A stretch of DNA of 64,000 nt from Cocos nucifera (GCA_006176705.1 QRFJ01002289.1:109449-173448), one strand, 5' to 3'; positions 11,918-23,789 are shown, counted from the first letter of the stretch. A program made the numbers and translations. Notes: a model not told the origin generated them from the letters alone.

Positions 11918-12795
11918 GTCCCCTTACTAAAAAGAGGAAATAGAGGGGGGGGCGCCTACACGCCTCCCCAAGCGTGCACCCAAAGAGGATGACACCTGGA
12001 GCCCCATACAGATGGGACTCTAGGTTGCTTCATGCTCTCTACTTGGGTGGTGCCAAAGACTCTTCTTTGATCAATCTTGGTGCCACCTAAGAAGGTTTGT
12101 GAGGGACTCTAATCTGATTGGATTAGATGATGTCATCCCACCAATCAAATTTAGATCTGATTGCATAAAGAGCCATGATTAATCGAAATGATGTGGCACT
12201 GCATGGCGCAGTAGGGTCTATATAAATCCTGTCTGTGCCTAGGATTTGAGAGTTTTTCCTTTTGCCTATGCCACATAGCCCCTCTCCCTCCTTCTCCATG
12301 CCACCCTCTACTTCTCTCTCTCCTCTCCACGCCCATGATGCTTTGGGCTCCAGTTTGGTGCGATCCAAGCAAGAGAAAGGCAACAGAAAAGGAAGAAGAC
12401 AGCACTACTGCAAGAGACAATAGTTGATCTTCAAAAGATATTTTGAAGACCTTCAAGATTAGATCCAGATTTGATTTTTGGAGCATAGATTGAGAAGAAT
12501 AAGATCTCTAGATCCTACTTGAGTGGATACCAATAGAGGCTAGGTGCTTACATGGCTACATCCAAAACCTCAAGCAAACATCAGGATCATCATAGGATAA
12601 TAGGATTACCCATAACAAGGTATAATTAAATTAGATTTAATATAATTTATTTTAATTTTATTTTATTAGATTGATAAAGTTAGATCTAAAGAGTCTCAGA
12701 TCTGATTTGGATCTTAGAGAAAAATTTTTGAAATATCCCTCTTGATCAAATCGGATCTGAACGAACCTGATCTAAAAAATAGGGTTTTTCCTTCA
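11918..12795 (+). mobile_element. Old, diverged E-family Copia LTR (3' part)
   Basis: It aligns with the second half of the E-family LTR in plus orientation: the 'gtggtgcc/ggcgcc' block, a TATA-like TATATAAA near 12220, the 'ctccatgcc' leader block, 'gagtggataccaatagaggc', and a terminus TTTTTCCTTCA at 12795. Many substitutions and indels mark it as older than the five other copies. The 5' part is missing. No PBS follows it. Confidence 0.6.
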
Positions 12796-13194
12796 GATCT
12801 TCAGGTAGCCACCTTCTTTGGAGGTATTTCTTGAGATTGAGGGAGAGGATGGAGATGAACCTTGAAGAAGAAGATCCACATGATCGACTGATCACTCCTT
12901 TAAGAATAAGAGTACCTCAAGAATAGAAGGCCCTTCCTCTAGCGCAAATCCTGTTGGTGTAGAATCTGGTTGACATCGGATAGAGCTAGAGTTGAGGAAG
13001 AAGAGGTCACCATCGGTGACCTACAAAATAAAGTTCCATCTGAAGTCGATGGTGGTGGCTTCGGTAGGATCCTCTGATGATCAAGTCAGCTTTTTTTGCC
13101 AACAGAAATGGAGTGCTCAGGCAAGAATTCAGTAGAGTTTTGGGAAGGAGAAGAGAGCTTAGAGAAAATGTATTTAGAGGATCGCTTTTATAGA

Positions 13195-13435
13195 CAAAAT
13201 CTGGAGTAGACTGATAGTGACAATCATAATCATCTGATCGTGGGCTGCTCAGGACCATGTGAAATTTATTATGAAGAGAGGCATCACCCATAGTAGACTG
13301 ATAATGATGGTCATAACCATCCGATAGTGGGGTCGCCTATAGCAGACTGATAAATGACAGTCATAACCGTCTGGTAGTGGGTCACTCGGAGCCACGTGGA
13401 GTTTGTTATGGAGAGAGATATCCGTTGTCATGATG
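13195..13435. repeat. Tandem repeat, about 60-70 bp units, in Gypsy LTR
   Basis: Units containing 'gtagactgataatga', 'gtcataaccatc' and 'gatagtgggtc' recur about four times with substitutions. The tract yields several short shadow ORFs. Confidence 0.6.
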
Positions 13436-13604
13436 TGCCCATTCGTTGAGATTTAATAGTCAAAGTCCGAAGGAAGCAGGCATTGGTTAGTGAAGAGCTT
13501 TGACATATATCAATTCTAGAGGAGTTCGGACTCCTAAAGAGAATACGGCTAGACGAGATCATCCGAAAGGAATACTACTTGAAATCTGAAAGTAATCCAC
13601 TGGA

Positions 13605-13995
13605 GGAATCTAGATGGAGTTTGACTGATGGAGAAGTTTAGGAGTTCGACTGATGGAGAAGTCCAGAAGGAGTCCGACTGGTGGAGAAGTTTGGCTGAAG
13701 GAGAAGTCCAGAAGGAGTCTGATTGGTGGAGAAGTTTGGCTAAAGCAGAAGTCCTGAAGAAGTTCGACTGATGGAGAAGTTTGGAAGGAGTCCAATTGAT
13801 GAAGAAGTTCAGCTGAAGGAGAAGTTCGAAAGGAGTTTGACGGTCGCAGGAGTCTGGGAGGGGTTCGACCGCTGGAGGAGTTCGAAAGGAGTTCTGCCGC
13901 TGGAGAAGTTCGACCGTTAGAGGAGTCTGAAAGGAGTTCGACTGCTAGAGGAGTTTGGAAGGTTCGACCATTGGAGTAGTTCGGCCGTTGGAAAA
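13605..13995. repeat. Tandem repeat, about 30 bp units, in Gypsy LTR
   Basis: More than ten imperfect copies of a unit like 'ggagaagttcgaaaggagtc' followed by 'cgactg'. The reverse complement of the same unit is repeated at 33470-33900 in the G2 LTR. Confidence 0.7.
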
Positions 13996-14080
13996 AAAAT
14001 TCACGATCGAAGCTCTTTCGTGATTACCAGTTACATTAGGCTAAGCATCAGATTGGACTTCAGCGGGAGTGGAATTTATC

Positions 14081-14830
14081 CCCAATAATTTTGATGAAAA
14101 TCCTATTGATAAATGCATTTTCTCATCCAATATACCAAATAATCAATCTGAGCTCTCTGGATGATTGATCTATGAAGGTAGAGCTACTTTTGTCTAAACT
14201 ACTGGATCCTCAATCCTGACATCTATTATAGCATGAGTGTGGATATGCAAAGTAGAATCTTTTGGAGAATATGATGCACGACTAATATGAAGAAGATCCT
14301 ATTGATCATAGTAGTCATATTTCTATACTCAGCTGATTGGTATTGATATCCTTAATGTTCTTGATATTATCTCAAACTAACATAATGTTTAAATATATCA
14401 CTACTTGAGATAATCCAAGGTACTCCTAGCATGCATCCAATATTATCAACATTCATCTCAATCCGCATGCCTTTTACTTTGAAAATTAGACTTTCAACTC
14501 TCATTTTTATGCAACCATAAAATTCTCTCGCTGATCCAAGGTAGATGGGTAAATCCAAGAAGTAGATAAATTTTCATTCCATTAATAAATATCCTTAGTG
14601 TCTGAGCTAATCTTATACCATCCAATATAATATCGACACTTTAAACTTCTGAATCTAAATTTTCAATCCTAAACATTATGTTTCCAAAGAATTCTTGAAT
14701 CGAGTTTAGATAGATTAAAAGAACATGGAATTTCTTAGCCCAATCTCTTAATTTTCTATACAATTAAAATTCTTTCTTGCTCTAGAAATTCAAGGATTAT
14801 TTTGAAGCTTGATCCTTCTTTCTTGTATGG
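14081..14830 (-). pseudogene. Degenerate retrotransposon ORF, 'putative plant transposon protein' type
   Basis: The minus strand holds a 63-codon open piece (14367-14558) reading REFYGCIKMRVESLIFKVKG and NVDNIGCMLGVPW. This pattern (EFY, then a V-x-G strand, then a helix ending LGVP) is typical of the plant domain found in Gypsy/Athila-like ORFs. Flanking frames continue the theme: VQKIKRLG-like upstream and YWMRKCIYQ-like downstream, with many stops. I cannot place it in a defined element. It may be a relic of an otherwise lost Gypsy element. Confidence 0.35.
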
Positions 14831-15829
14831 GATAATGATTTAAAAAAGTCCTAAACTTTTAAATTTCTGCATGAAACTTTCTCTTCCTTTGTGTCAATTA
14901 CTTCCGAGGTACCATTGGAGAACAAGAACCACAAGGATAAGATAGAAATGAAAATAAAGGTCCAATTTTGATGGAAGTGAGATTTGAAAGCAATTATGGC
15001 TTGAGAAACATGAAAATAGAATGATAAAGCCTTGAAACATTTTCAATTAATAAATCCATCTCAGACATAGGGGTCAATTCCTTACTGAATAATTTTTCTT
15101 CAAGAAACCATGAGTCGACTTCTTAATGTAGAAAATAGTTTAAGAAGTTTTGATTCAAAGTGAATATAGTCAAATTGAATTGGAATATTAATAGTAAATC
15201 AATTCAATGATCAAGAATAATATTTGATTTAAAATTTATAAATTAATTTAAAAATCAAAAATTAATCAATTAGGGATATAATAATTCATCAAATCAAATG
15301 AGATCAACTCAAGAGGACACTAGATAATAACTCTATGAATTTTGGTTCAACTAAGAAATTTTGCAAATCTTTAAGGATCAAGCTAAGATGCTATGCAAAT
15401 CGACAACATCAAGCACATAATCTTTTATGACTAAATATCTTATCTTGATATTCTTAGTTCATGCAATTTTTTTTTTTACAAATTTTGAGAGTTAGATATC
15501 TTATGAAAATGTCAAAATTTAATTTATAAGATTTGTACATAAATGATTTCTTATACAATCAAGCTCATTCTTAATTTATATTTCTTAATAAAGCATAATA
15601 TGGAGAACTAAGAGAACTAGCTGAATTAAAAAGAATTATGCTCACAAGGCATTTTACAATGCATCGTATAAAAAGCATAGTGATCAATATATTCAAGTAT
15701 TAGAGCAAATCATTGCAAATCAAGTCATTCAAATTATAGAGTGTGATCATTATAAGCATAAATAAATCATCAAAATCAATCATTTAATCTAAATAAATTC
15801 AACAATCAAGATGGTATGATGCGAGAGTA
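14831..15829. other. AT-rich stretch without recognisable features
   Basis: Roughly 1 kb with stops in all frames. It may be the decayed pol of the SIRE-like element to its right, which runs leftward, but I see no integrase or RT motif. Confidence 0.4.
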
Positions 15830-17218
15830 AGTTTAGCCTTTACAAACATCATCACCCATCCATCCAAAGCATCCATGTTTAAGAATTGACTCATTTCATG
15901 CCCGTGGATGCTTGGCATATATGCAAAAATCATTTTCTAATTTTTGGTACCCAAGACATCTTGGGTCCATTGGGGTTAAAGCATATGGTTCCTTTTGGAA
16001 CCCAAATTTAGTTAACCAACGTATGACCATTTTTAATGATATTACATTTAGAAATTTTGTGGCCTACTTTGTTACATTTGAAACAAACTATGGAATGATA
16101 AACATTTTCCAAATATATCCTTAACAAATTTTTATTTTTCTAAAGGATTAAAATCAATTTCAGCTTTGTGAAAAATAGATTTTTGATTTTTCAATATTAA
16201 TTGAAGCTTTTCATAACTAAATATTAATTTTTTGGCAATTAGCTTTAATGTTTCAATCTCTTTTCTAAGTTTAACATTTTCATCCATTAGAAATTTTTTA
16301 GATTTCAATAAAATTTCTTTTTCTTCATCTAACATTTTCTTTTCTTTCGAAAGGTCACCTTTTTCCAACAAAATCTTATTCTTTTCTTCATATAAAGATA
16401 AATTTAAATTTTTAAGCTCCTTATTGAGCTTAACATATTCTTCAACTAAAGATTTTTCAGATTTGAGGTATATTTCTTTATCTTTAGCTAAAGTATTTTG
16501 TTCTTTTAAAATATCTTCTTTTTCTAATAAAAGTTTACTCTTTTCATCAACTAAAAGAAGATTAGACTTTTTGAGCTCCTTGTTTTTCAGTCTTAATTTC
16601 TTAAATTCATCCATTAAGTCATTAAAGGCTTCATATAATTCATCAAATATAAAGTTGGAAGAATTTTTAAGATTTACCTCATTTTCATTAGCCATGAAGC
16701 AAAGATTGGGGATATCTTCTTTCTCTTTCTCATTTTTCTCTTCTTTTCCTTGCTCTCCCTTAATCAAAGCATTCTTTTTTTTATGTTGTTTCTTCTTCTT
16801 CTTCTTCTTCTTTTCATCCATATGAGTATTGAGGCATAGGATTGGGGTGAGCTTCATTCTCTTCATGGGAGCTTGATGTTTCTTTTTTATTTTCTCTCCC
16901 ATAAGTCATTTTCAATTTCTTTCAAACTTTCTTTGTTGAAATACAAGAAGAAATTAGATTTAACTCATTTATATCTAATGAACAATAAAGCATATTTAAG
17001 GCCTTAGCATTTAGTTGGATTGTTTCTTCATCATCAAACAATGCATTGTGTGTGTATGGACCATTGATTATAATCTTCCATAAATTATAATCATGTGACG
17101 TATAAAGATTTTTATTCTAGCTTTCCAATATGTAAAATTTGATCCATTTAATAGTGGGGATCTATCTATAGAATATCCTTTATTAAATAAAAATTCTATT
17201 TGGGTTGCCATGATCTTA
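15830..17218 (-). pseudogene. gag: SIRE/Maximus-like Copia gag (internally deleted)
   Basis: The minus strand begins ATGGCAACCC near 17218 and reads KGYSIDRSPLLNGSNFTYWK and, after a frame break, LNAKALNMLYCSLDINE: the gag N-terminus of SIRE-type Copia. The central capsid region is missing; after MTYGRE the frame enters a 256-codon open stretch (16132-16902). That stretch has a lysine run (about residues 31-45, from a TTC microsatellite), the segment CFMANENEVNLKNSS, FDELYEAFNDLMDEFKKL, then a long heptad-rich Lys/Glu/Leu coiled coil (about 85-245). The CFMANENE-FDELYEAF order is characteristic of this lineage. Downstream to about 15830 zinc-knuckle-like and LTKFGFQK/DPRCLGYQK traces remain. 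No pol follows. Confidence 0.65.
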
Positions 17219-17256
17219 AACTCAAGACCGCTAGGTCAATAAATAATATTAAAGCA

Positions 17257-17271
17257 CCTGCTTTGATACCA
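17257..17271 (-). promoter_or_regulatory. Primer-binding site of the SIRE-like element
   Basis: The minus strand reads TGGTATCAAAGCAGG, two bases inside the LTR edge (GGCAACA at 17274). This is an initiator tRNA-Met-type site. It fixes the LTR to its right as the 5' LTR. Confidence 0.85.
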
Positions 17272-17634
17272 CTTGTTGCCCAGAAATGTAGCAACCCAAG
17301 AAGAGGGGTGAATTAAATTATTTAAGAAAAATTTAAATCAAATTAAAGTTTAAGCAAGTATGTGCTTTTGTTTAAGCTAAGTTATGTATTTGAGATGTAT
17401 ATAATGCAAGCAACAGCAAAATCACGATATAATTAGGGCTATGCAAGAATTTAATCAAGCTAAGCAAAAATTGAAAGTACACAAGATAAGAAAGAAAAAG
17501 GTATAACACAAACAAAAAATAATTTATAGTGGTTCGGTGCATCCTTGCACCAACATCCACTCCCCAAGAGCTCCTTGGAAATTTCACTATAATCTCTTGA
17601 CTATAGTGTATTTATTTTAACCTGAGATCACAAA

Positions 17635-17812
17635 TAAACCCAGTTGATTTTCTAGGATCACCAACCATAACCTTACACCGATAGTTTTTCGGGCTTACTA
17701 TCAATCTGGTTGATTTTTTGGATCACAAACCACAATCTTACACTGATAGTTTTTCAGGCTCACTATCAATCTAGTTGGTTTTTCGGGCTCACCAACCAAA
17801 ACCTACATAATG
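17635..17812. repeat. Three tandem ~65 bp units in the SIRE-like LTR
   Basis: The unit contains 'gttgattttctaggatcacc', an 'aaccttacaccgatag' block and 'tttttcgggcttactatcaa'. It repeats three times with substitutions. Confidence 0.65.
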
Positions 17813-18143
17813 TCCAATTCTTGGCTTGGACAAGCCTTCACCCCAAGTTTCTTTTCCCTAAAAAAACTTGTAAACAAATCAAAATACAAAGATAAGTAAT
17901 TTTAGCATAAAACCAAAAACCATAAATAAATTCTTTTGATGCGCCAAGAAGAGGTTGATTGATTGGCTCTTTTGAAGCTTGAACATTTTTCTTTGAAGTT
18001 TGAGAGGATGCTGGAGATGATGGTGAAGATTGCCCTTGAAAGTCCTTTGAAATTAGTACTTGATTCCTCTCCTTTTTCTCTTCTTTTGATGTGCAATGAA
18101 TTTCACTCAAATTTGAAATATTTTTTCTTTAAAATTCCTTAAT

Positions 18144-18148
18144 CTTCT
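18144..18148. repeat. Target-site duplication CTTCT, left side of E3
   Basis: CTTCT directly precedes the LTR edge TGAAGG at 18149 and recurs at 22971-22975 directly after the other edge. A five-base duplication is normal for Copia. Confidence 0.85.
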
Positions 18149-20109
18149 TGAAGGAAAATCCTAATTTTCCGGTCCAGGTTCGTTCAGATCTGATCAGATC
18201 AAGAGATATATTTCAAAATTTTTTCTCTTTGATCTATATCAGATCTGAGATGTTTCAGATCTAATTCTTATTATTTTAATAAATAAAATAAAATAAGGAT
18301 AAATTAAATCAAATTTAATTTATCTGATTTGGGTAATCCAATTACCCGTTGATGATCCTGTATGCAGCGGAAGGTTCTGGATCTAGCCATGCAAGCGCCT
18401 GGCCTCTACTGGTATCCACTCGGAGTGGATCTGGAGATCCTCTTCTTCTCTATCACGTCTCCAAAAATTAGATCTGGATCTGATCTGGAGGATCTTCAAA
18501 ACTCCTTTTGAAGATCAGCAGTCGTCCTTTGCAGCAGTGCAGCCTTCTTGCTTTTGATCGCCTTTCTTTGATCTGGATCGCACCAACCAAGCTCCAAAAC
18601 TATTTTGGACATGGAGAGGAGAGGGAGAAGAAGCTTTGGCATGGAGGAGGAGAGGAGAAAAGGCCTTGGGCATGGGGAATTCGGATTCAATCATCTCATG
18701 TCCCAATCTGAGTTGGGCACAGGGTCTTATTTATAGACTGACTGTGATCCAACTTCTCTTCTTCCCAACCAATCACAACCCTTTGTGAAATCAGATCTAA
18801 ATCTGATTGGTGGAATAGAGTCCCCTGGATTCCTCCTTAGAGGGCACCTAAGACCAGTCAAACTGGATTCTTAGAAGAACTCTAATTGGAATCCAAAAGG
18901 GAGGTGGAGTCCTTGTCCAACAAGGACTCCTAGGCGCCTCCAACTTGGGCACACGCCAAGGGTGGCGTGCGCCCTCCTCCTTGCCAGGTTCTGGTAGGGG
19001 GACAGGCCCCCACCAGCTCTCCAATAGGTGCGCGACATGTGGTCATAAGTCAAAGTATCAATGGTCAACGTTTGACCAGTCAAAGGTAGACTTTTGACCA
19101 AAGTCAAAGAACAAGAAATGGCAGGTGACCAAAAATGGCAGGTAATGTCTTACAAAATAAGACAACCTTTTCTGACTTGGACAACCTCCAGTCAGACCAT
19201 ATGAAGGCCTCTGATTGAGCCACAAACTCCTTTGGCTCAGATCAGGACAACTTATTTATGATAGTAAAAGAAGAACGTTAGGTTCAATCGAGTGCTAGCA
19301 TGATTTCCTTTCCTTGAACGCTAAATGAATCTCGATCAAGATCATTGAACTGGATGTTTAGTTAATTTGTAGTGATCACGCAGAGTTCAAACCCTTAGTT
19401 ATTGTGACCCAGGTCAGGTCTTCGGTTCTGTAGTGGTAATTGGGATAGTTCATGATCTCTTATCATCGAATATCATTAAACTTCCTTTCGATGGTTATAA
19501 AACTCTTCTGATTCGAAACAGCTAGAATGATCGATCATCTAAATCATTCTAATTGCTCCCAAAATCCACCAGTGACACCTAGCAGTTAAAATATGGTGGC
19601 AACCATCAGAGCTGAATGCAACCTCTTGGTGCGAGCTACCTGTGTGATTAAGTTCTTTTCTATCTTGAGCCCCGATCAGATTAGGGTTAAGGTAAACTCG
19701 TCAAACCCTAGTTTCTGTCATATGATGTAATCATTCGATTCGAGTCCGATGTGAAAATCTAAATAGAAACTCTTTCTATTATTTCACTCTACCATGGCCA
19801 TGGATTTCAGGACTTGATTCTCATGATCATCATAGGGCTGCTCTCTACCACCGGAGGTAGATAGATTCCATCTTGATGTGCCAGTCCAGTTTCCTACAAT
19901 GACACATTCGATTATGGCAACATACCTCAGGTTTCCATATGGCTAGAAGAATCGAGTAATGGGTGTAAATATAACAGCCGTCAAGGTGAACTCGATGCCA
20001 CCTAGGTCAAAAGAGTCAGACACAGCTACTGCAAACATCGAGTCAGTCATGATGAAGAGAGGTGAGACTCCCGTTAAAGACTATTCGAGGTGGGTCACGC
20101 TAGTCCTAC
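18149..20109 (-). mobile_element. E3 3' LTR (cut by assembly gap)
   Basis: An E-family LTR whose first ~330 bases (element orientation) fall in or beyond the N gap. Compared with other copies, 19310-20109 is full of one-base insertions and deletions, unlike the clean 18150-19300 part; see findings. It has a W-box array at 19041-19108. Confidence 0.8.
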
Positions 20110-20310
20110 NNNNNNNNNNNNNNNNNNNNNNNNNNNNNNNNNNNNNNNNNNNNNNNNNNNNNNNNNNNNNNNNNNNNNNNNNNNNNNNNNNNNNNNNNNN
20201 NNNNNNNNNNNNNNNNNNNNNNNNNNNNNNNNNNNNNNNNNNNNNNNNNNNNNNNNNNNNNNNNNNNNNNNNNNNNNNNNNNNNNNNNNNNNNNNNNNNN
20301 NNNNNNNNNN
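20110..20310. other. Assembly gap (201 N) inside E3
   Basis: The gap sits between the 3' LTR and the leader of E3 and replaces the whole coding interior plus part of the LTR. The true missing length is unknown and may be several kb. The ORFs listed across it are artefacts. Confidence 0.97.
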
Positions 20311-20658
20311 TTCTACAACTAGTCTAGACATGCATCAATCATATCTCATATGATATTCAAATTAAATAATTTTTATTTACTATTTTTTAGATGTTATTAT
20401 AACACTTATAATATCAAAAAATAGTAAATAAAAGGATCTAAAATATGGTTTAATCAGATTAAATCAAAAACATGCAAGACTATTCTATAGAACTATTCTA
20501 TTCTAGAACTAGTCATGCATATCTTCTAATCTTAGATCCAAATCATTTAATTTTAATTTTTTCTGATTTCAGATCTGATCACATCTCATGTGACATATGA
20601 AATTACTTATTTTTTGATTAAAATAAATTTAAAATTAGATCTAAATATTTTTAGAACC
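20311..20658 (-). other. E3 leader fragment
   Basis: It matches the leader next to the PBS in E0 (about 7296-7640) and E1 (about 58709-59060). No coding content. Confidence 0.75.
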
Positions 20659-20660
20659 AT

Positions 20661-20673
20661 GGCTCTGATACCA
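20661..20673 (-). promoter_or_regulatory. Primer-binding site of E3
   Basis: The minus strand reads TGGTATCAGAGCC, two bases from the LTR edge at 20676. Confidence 0.9.
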
Positions 20674-20675
20674 GT

Positions 20676-22970
20676 TGAAGGGAAATCCTGATTTCCCGGT
20701 CCAGGTTCGTTCAGATCTGATCAGATCAAGAGATATATTTCAAAATTTTTTCTCTTTGATCTATATCAGATCTTGGATATTTTAGATCTAATTCTTATTA
20801 TTTTAATAAATAAAATAAAATAAGGATAAATTAAATCAAATTTAATTTACCTGATTTGGGTAATCCTATTACCCGTTGATGATCCTGTTATGCAGCGGAA
20901 GGTTCTGGATCTAGCCACGCAAGCGCCTGGCCTCTACCAGTATCCACTTGGGTTGGATCTGGAGATCCTCTTCTTCTCTATCACATCTCCAAAAATTAGA
21001 TCTGGATCTGATCTGGAGGATCTTCAAAACTCCTTTTGAAGATCAGCAGTCGTCCTTTGCAGCAGTGCAGCCTTCTTGCTTTTGATCGCCTTTCTTTGAT
21101 CTGGATCGCACCAACCAAGGCTCCAAAACTCCTATTTTGGACGTGGAGAGGAGAGGGAGAAGAAGCTTTGGCATGGAGGAAGGAGAGGAGAAAAGGCCTT
21201 GAGCATGGGGAATTCGGATTCAATCATCTCATGTCCCAATCTGAGTTGGGCACAGGGTCTTATTTATAGACTGACTGTGATCCAACTTCTCTTTCTTCCA
21301 ACCAATCACAACCCTTTGTGAAATCAGATCTAAATCTGATTGGTGGGAATAGAGTCCCCTGGATTCCTCCTTAGAGGGTGCCTAAGACCAGTCAAAGTTG
21401 GTTCTTAGAAGAACTCTAATTGGAATCCAAAAAGGAGATGGAGTCCTTGTCCAACAAGGACTCCTAGGCGCCTCCAACTTGGGCACACGCCAAGGGTGGC
21501 GTGCGCCCTCCTCCTTGCCAGGTTCTGGATAGGAGGGACAGGCCCCCACCAGCTCTCCAATAGGTGTGCGACATGTGGTCAATAAGTCAAAGTGTCAATG
21601 GTCAACGTTTGACCAGTCAAAGGTAGACTTTTGACCAAAGTCAAAGAACAAGAAATGGTAGGTGACCAAAAATGGCAGGTAATGTCTTACAAAATAAGAC
21701 AACCTTTTCTGACTTGGACAACCTCCAGTCAGACCATATGAAGGCCTCTGTAATTGAGCACAAACTCCTTTGGCTCAGATAGGACAACTTATTTATGATA
21801 GTAAAAGAAGAACGTTAGGTTCAATCGAGTGCTAGCACGATTTCCTTGAACCTAATTGAATCTCATTCAGATCAATTGAACTGGATCAGTTCAATTGATG
21901 ATCACCAGATTCAAACCCTTATTTGTGTGACCCAGTTAGGTTCAGTTCTGTATGGTAATGGGATATGTCATGATCTCTATCATCGACATCATCGAAACTC
22001 CTTTCGATGGATCAGAACTCTTCTGATTCGAACAGCTAGAATGATCGATCATCTAAATCATTCTAATTGCTCCCAAAATCCACCAGTGACACCTAGCAGT
22101 ATATGGTGGCAACCCATCAGAGCTGAATGCGAACCTCTTGGTGCAGCTACCTGTGTGATTAAGTTCTTCTATCTTGAGCCCCGATCAGATTAGGGTTAAG
22201 GTAAACTCGTCAAACCCTAGTCTCTGTCATATGATGTAATCATTCGATTCGAGTCCGATGTGAAAATCTAAATAGAAACTCTTTCTATTATTTCACTCTA
22301 CCATGGCCATGGATTTCAGGACTTAATTCTCATGATCATCATAGGGCTGCTCCTCTACCACCGAGGTAGATAGATTCCATCTTGATGCCATCCAGTTCCT
22401 ACAATGAACATGCTATAGCCAACATACACCTCAGGATTCCATATGGCTAGGAGATCGAGTAATGGTGTAGTCAAACTATAACACCCTCAAGGTGAACTGC
22501 CGATGCACCTCAGGTCAAAGAACCAGACACACTACTGCAGCATCGAGTCAGTCATTGATGAGAAGGTAGACTCCCTAATGACTACTCGAGGTGGTCACGC
22601 TCAGTGCCCTCATTCTCTAACGAGTACCTATACTCTCGCTTCGGTGTCTCCACACCATAGACTCAAGACTCATCTACTAAAGAGAAGCGATTGTACACCA
22701 ACCTTCCAGATCAATCACCATCCTCGTGATGATCCTATGGTCGGGAGCAATTTATGAGTTAATAATGATTATTCATGTCTTAAATTTTCAACTCTTGAAA
22801 ATATGAATTATCATTATCATTAACTCAAAGGATGTATCATAGACACTAAATACACATATGTGATAGAAAATAACCCATTTTATTCATATTAGTTAAAATT
22901 TCAATTTTGCCCCTAGAAGTGTATTACAAGTGTCAGCCAATTTTGGCTTCTAGGGCACATATATCTAACA
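20676..22970 (-). mobile_element. E3 5' LTR (2295 bp)
   Basis: A complete E-family LTR from TGTTAGATATATGTGCCC (at 22970) to TTTCCCTTCA (at 20676). The W-box array lies at 21577-21645. It faces the same way as the LTR at 18149-20109, so the pair brackets one minus-strand element with target duplication CTTCT, inserted into the SIRE-like LTR. Confidence 0.9.
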
Positions 22971-22975
22971 CTTCT
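22971..22975. repeat. Target-site duplication CTTCT, right side of E3
   Basis: This pairs with 18144-18148. Confidence 0.85.
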
Positions 22976-23683
22976 TTCCTAAATGTTTCTCTATCCCTTT
23001 ATAGTCATTGAGATGGTTGGAGAAGGAGTTTTGGTCATTGAAAGGGCTGATCTAGCCGTTAGAGTGAAAAACTAGCCATTAGGAATAATTCTGCATACTT
23101 TAAAAAATTCTGCAGAACTAGTCGTTGGAGCTCGAGTTGACTCATCCCTCTGCTTGAGCTCGAGTCGATTCGAGCCTCAACTCAAGACCTATTACTTTGC
23201 TCGTTTCTCCGCTTGAGAGCTCTAGCATGAAACTCATATTTTTTGTATTTTACTGAGACCTCAACTCATGAACGTCGAGTCAACTCGAGCCTTCGCTCGA
23301 GACCATGTTGAGCTTTGCTTTGAAATTATCATTCTCTATCTTTTTTCCTAAGACTTCGACTCAAGAATCTTGAGTCGACTTGAGCTTCCGCTTGAGACTG
23401 TGCCATCTAAAATTTTTGCGTGCCAACTTTGTATCGGCTTGAGCTGAATAACGAGTCGACTCGAGGGCTTCTATGCTGAAAATTTCTGCGTGTCTTTCTG
23501 TTTGAGGGGCTTTTTGTCTTGAACTTTTGAGAACATCTTCCACCTTGATTTTTATAGTCTTTCCCACTATTAAGGCTTCCAAGAATTTATAGTTTGATCT
23601 CTATTTGATCATTAATCATCATCCTTTTAAAAGAATTCTTTTATGAATAATTTCTTTATTTTAAATATCTAGAAAATCCAACA
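22976..23683 (-). mobile_element. SIRE-like Copia 5' LTR, part 2 (U3 side)
   Basis: It starts TGTTGGATTTTCTAGATA in element orientation at 23683 and runs left to E3. It carries repeated GAGTCGACTCGAG-like motifs (23130-23480). The ORF 23361-23582 is a chance reading. Confidence 0.7.
23130..23480. repeat. Dispersed GAGTCGACTCGAG-like palindromic motifs
   Basis: About five variants of the motif (for example near 23170, 23277, 23372 and 23452) in the LTR U3, each followed by 'gagcct/gagctt'. Similar CGAGTCGGCTCG motifs occur in the neighbouring Copia LTRs near 24733 and 27187. Confidence 0.55.
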
Positions 23684-23789
23684 TTTACTTATGAACATAT
23701 GATTAGTACCATAATCACTCAATGTTTTGTAATCATCAAAATGAATCATAGGGTCAACAAAAAAGCTAAGGTTGAATGTATTCAATGCT

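Larger units (their letters stand above)
12796..14080 (-). mobile_element. Gypsy G4: leader piece plus LTR with tandem repeats
   Basis: On the minus strand 12796-12951 matches the leader of Gypsy G2 (34482-34640), and a PBS-like GCGCTAGAGGAAGGGC abuts the LTR end at 12952 (CCAACA in element orientation). The LTR continues to about 14050-14080 and matches the G2 LTR at 33.4-34.48 kb in inverse orientation. It carries two tandem-repeat tracts, listed separately. No coding sequence. Confidence 0.55.
17274..18148 (-). mobile_element. SIRE-like Copia 5' LTR, part 1 (PBS side)
   Basis: The LTR ends GGCAACA next to the PBS. It is interrupted at 18148 by E3 and resumes at 22976. Joined length without E3 and one target copy is about 1583 bp, reasonable for this lineage. 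The ORFs at 17838-18110 are not recognisable proteins. Confidence 0.7.

Noticed and set aside
13195..13995. Tandem repeats considered as a CRISPR array or centromeric satellite
   Set aside because: Units are imperfect and adjacent without unique spacers, the tract is short, and the same array sits in another LTR of the same family. The context is a plant retrotransposon.
16232..16825. 197-codon plus-strand ORF rich in Ser/Phe
   Set aside because: It is the exact antisense of the gag coiled-coil region; the Lys/Glu codons give Phe/Ser/Leu on the other strand.
19959..20353. ORFs spanning the 201-N gap
   Set aside because: Most of the 'protein' is unknown bases; the rest is LTR DNA.
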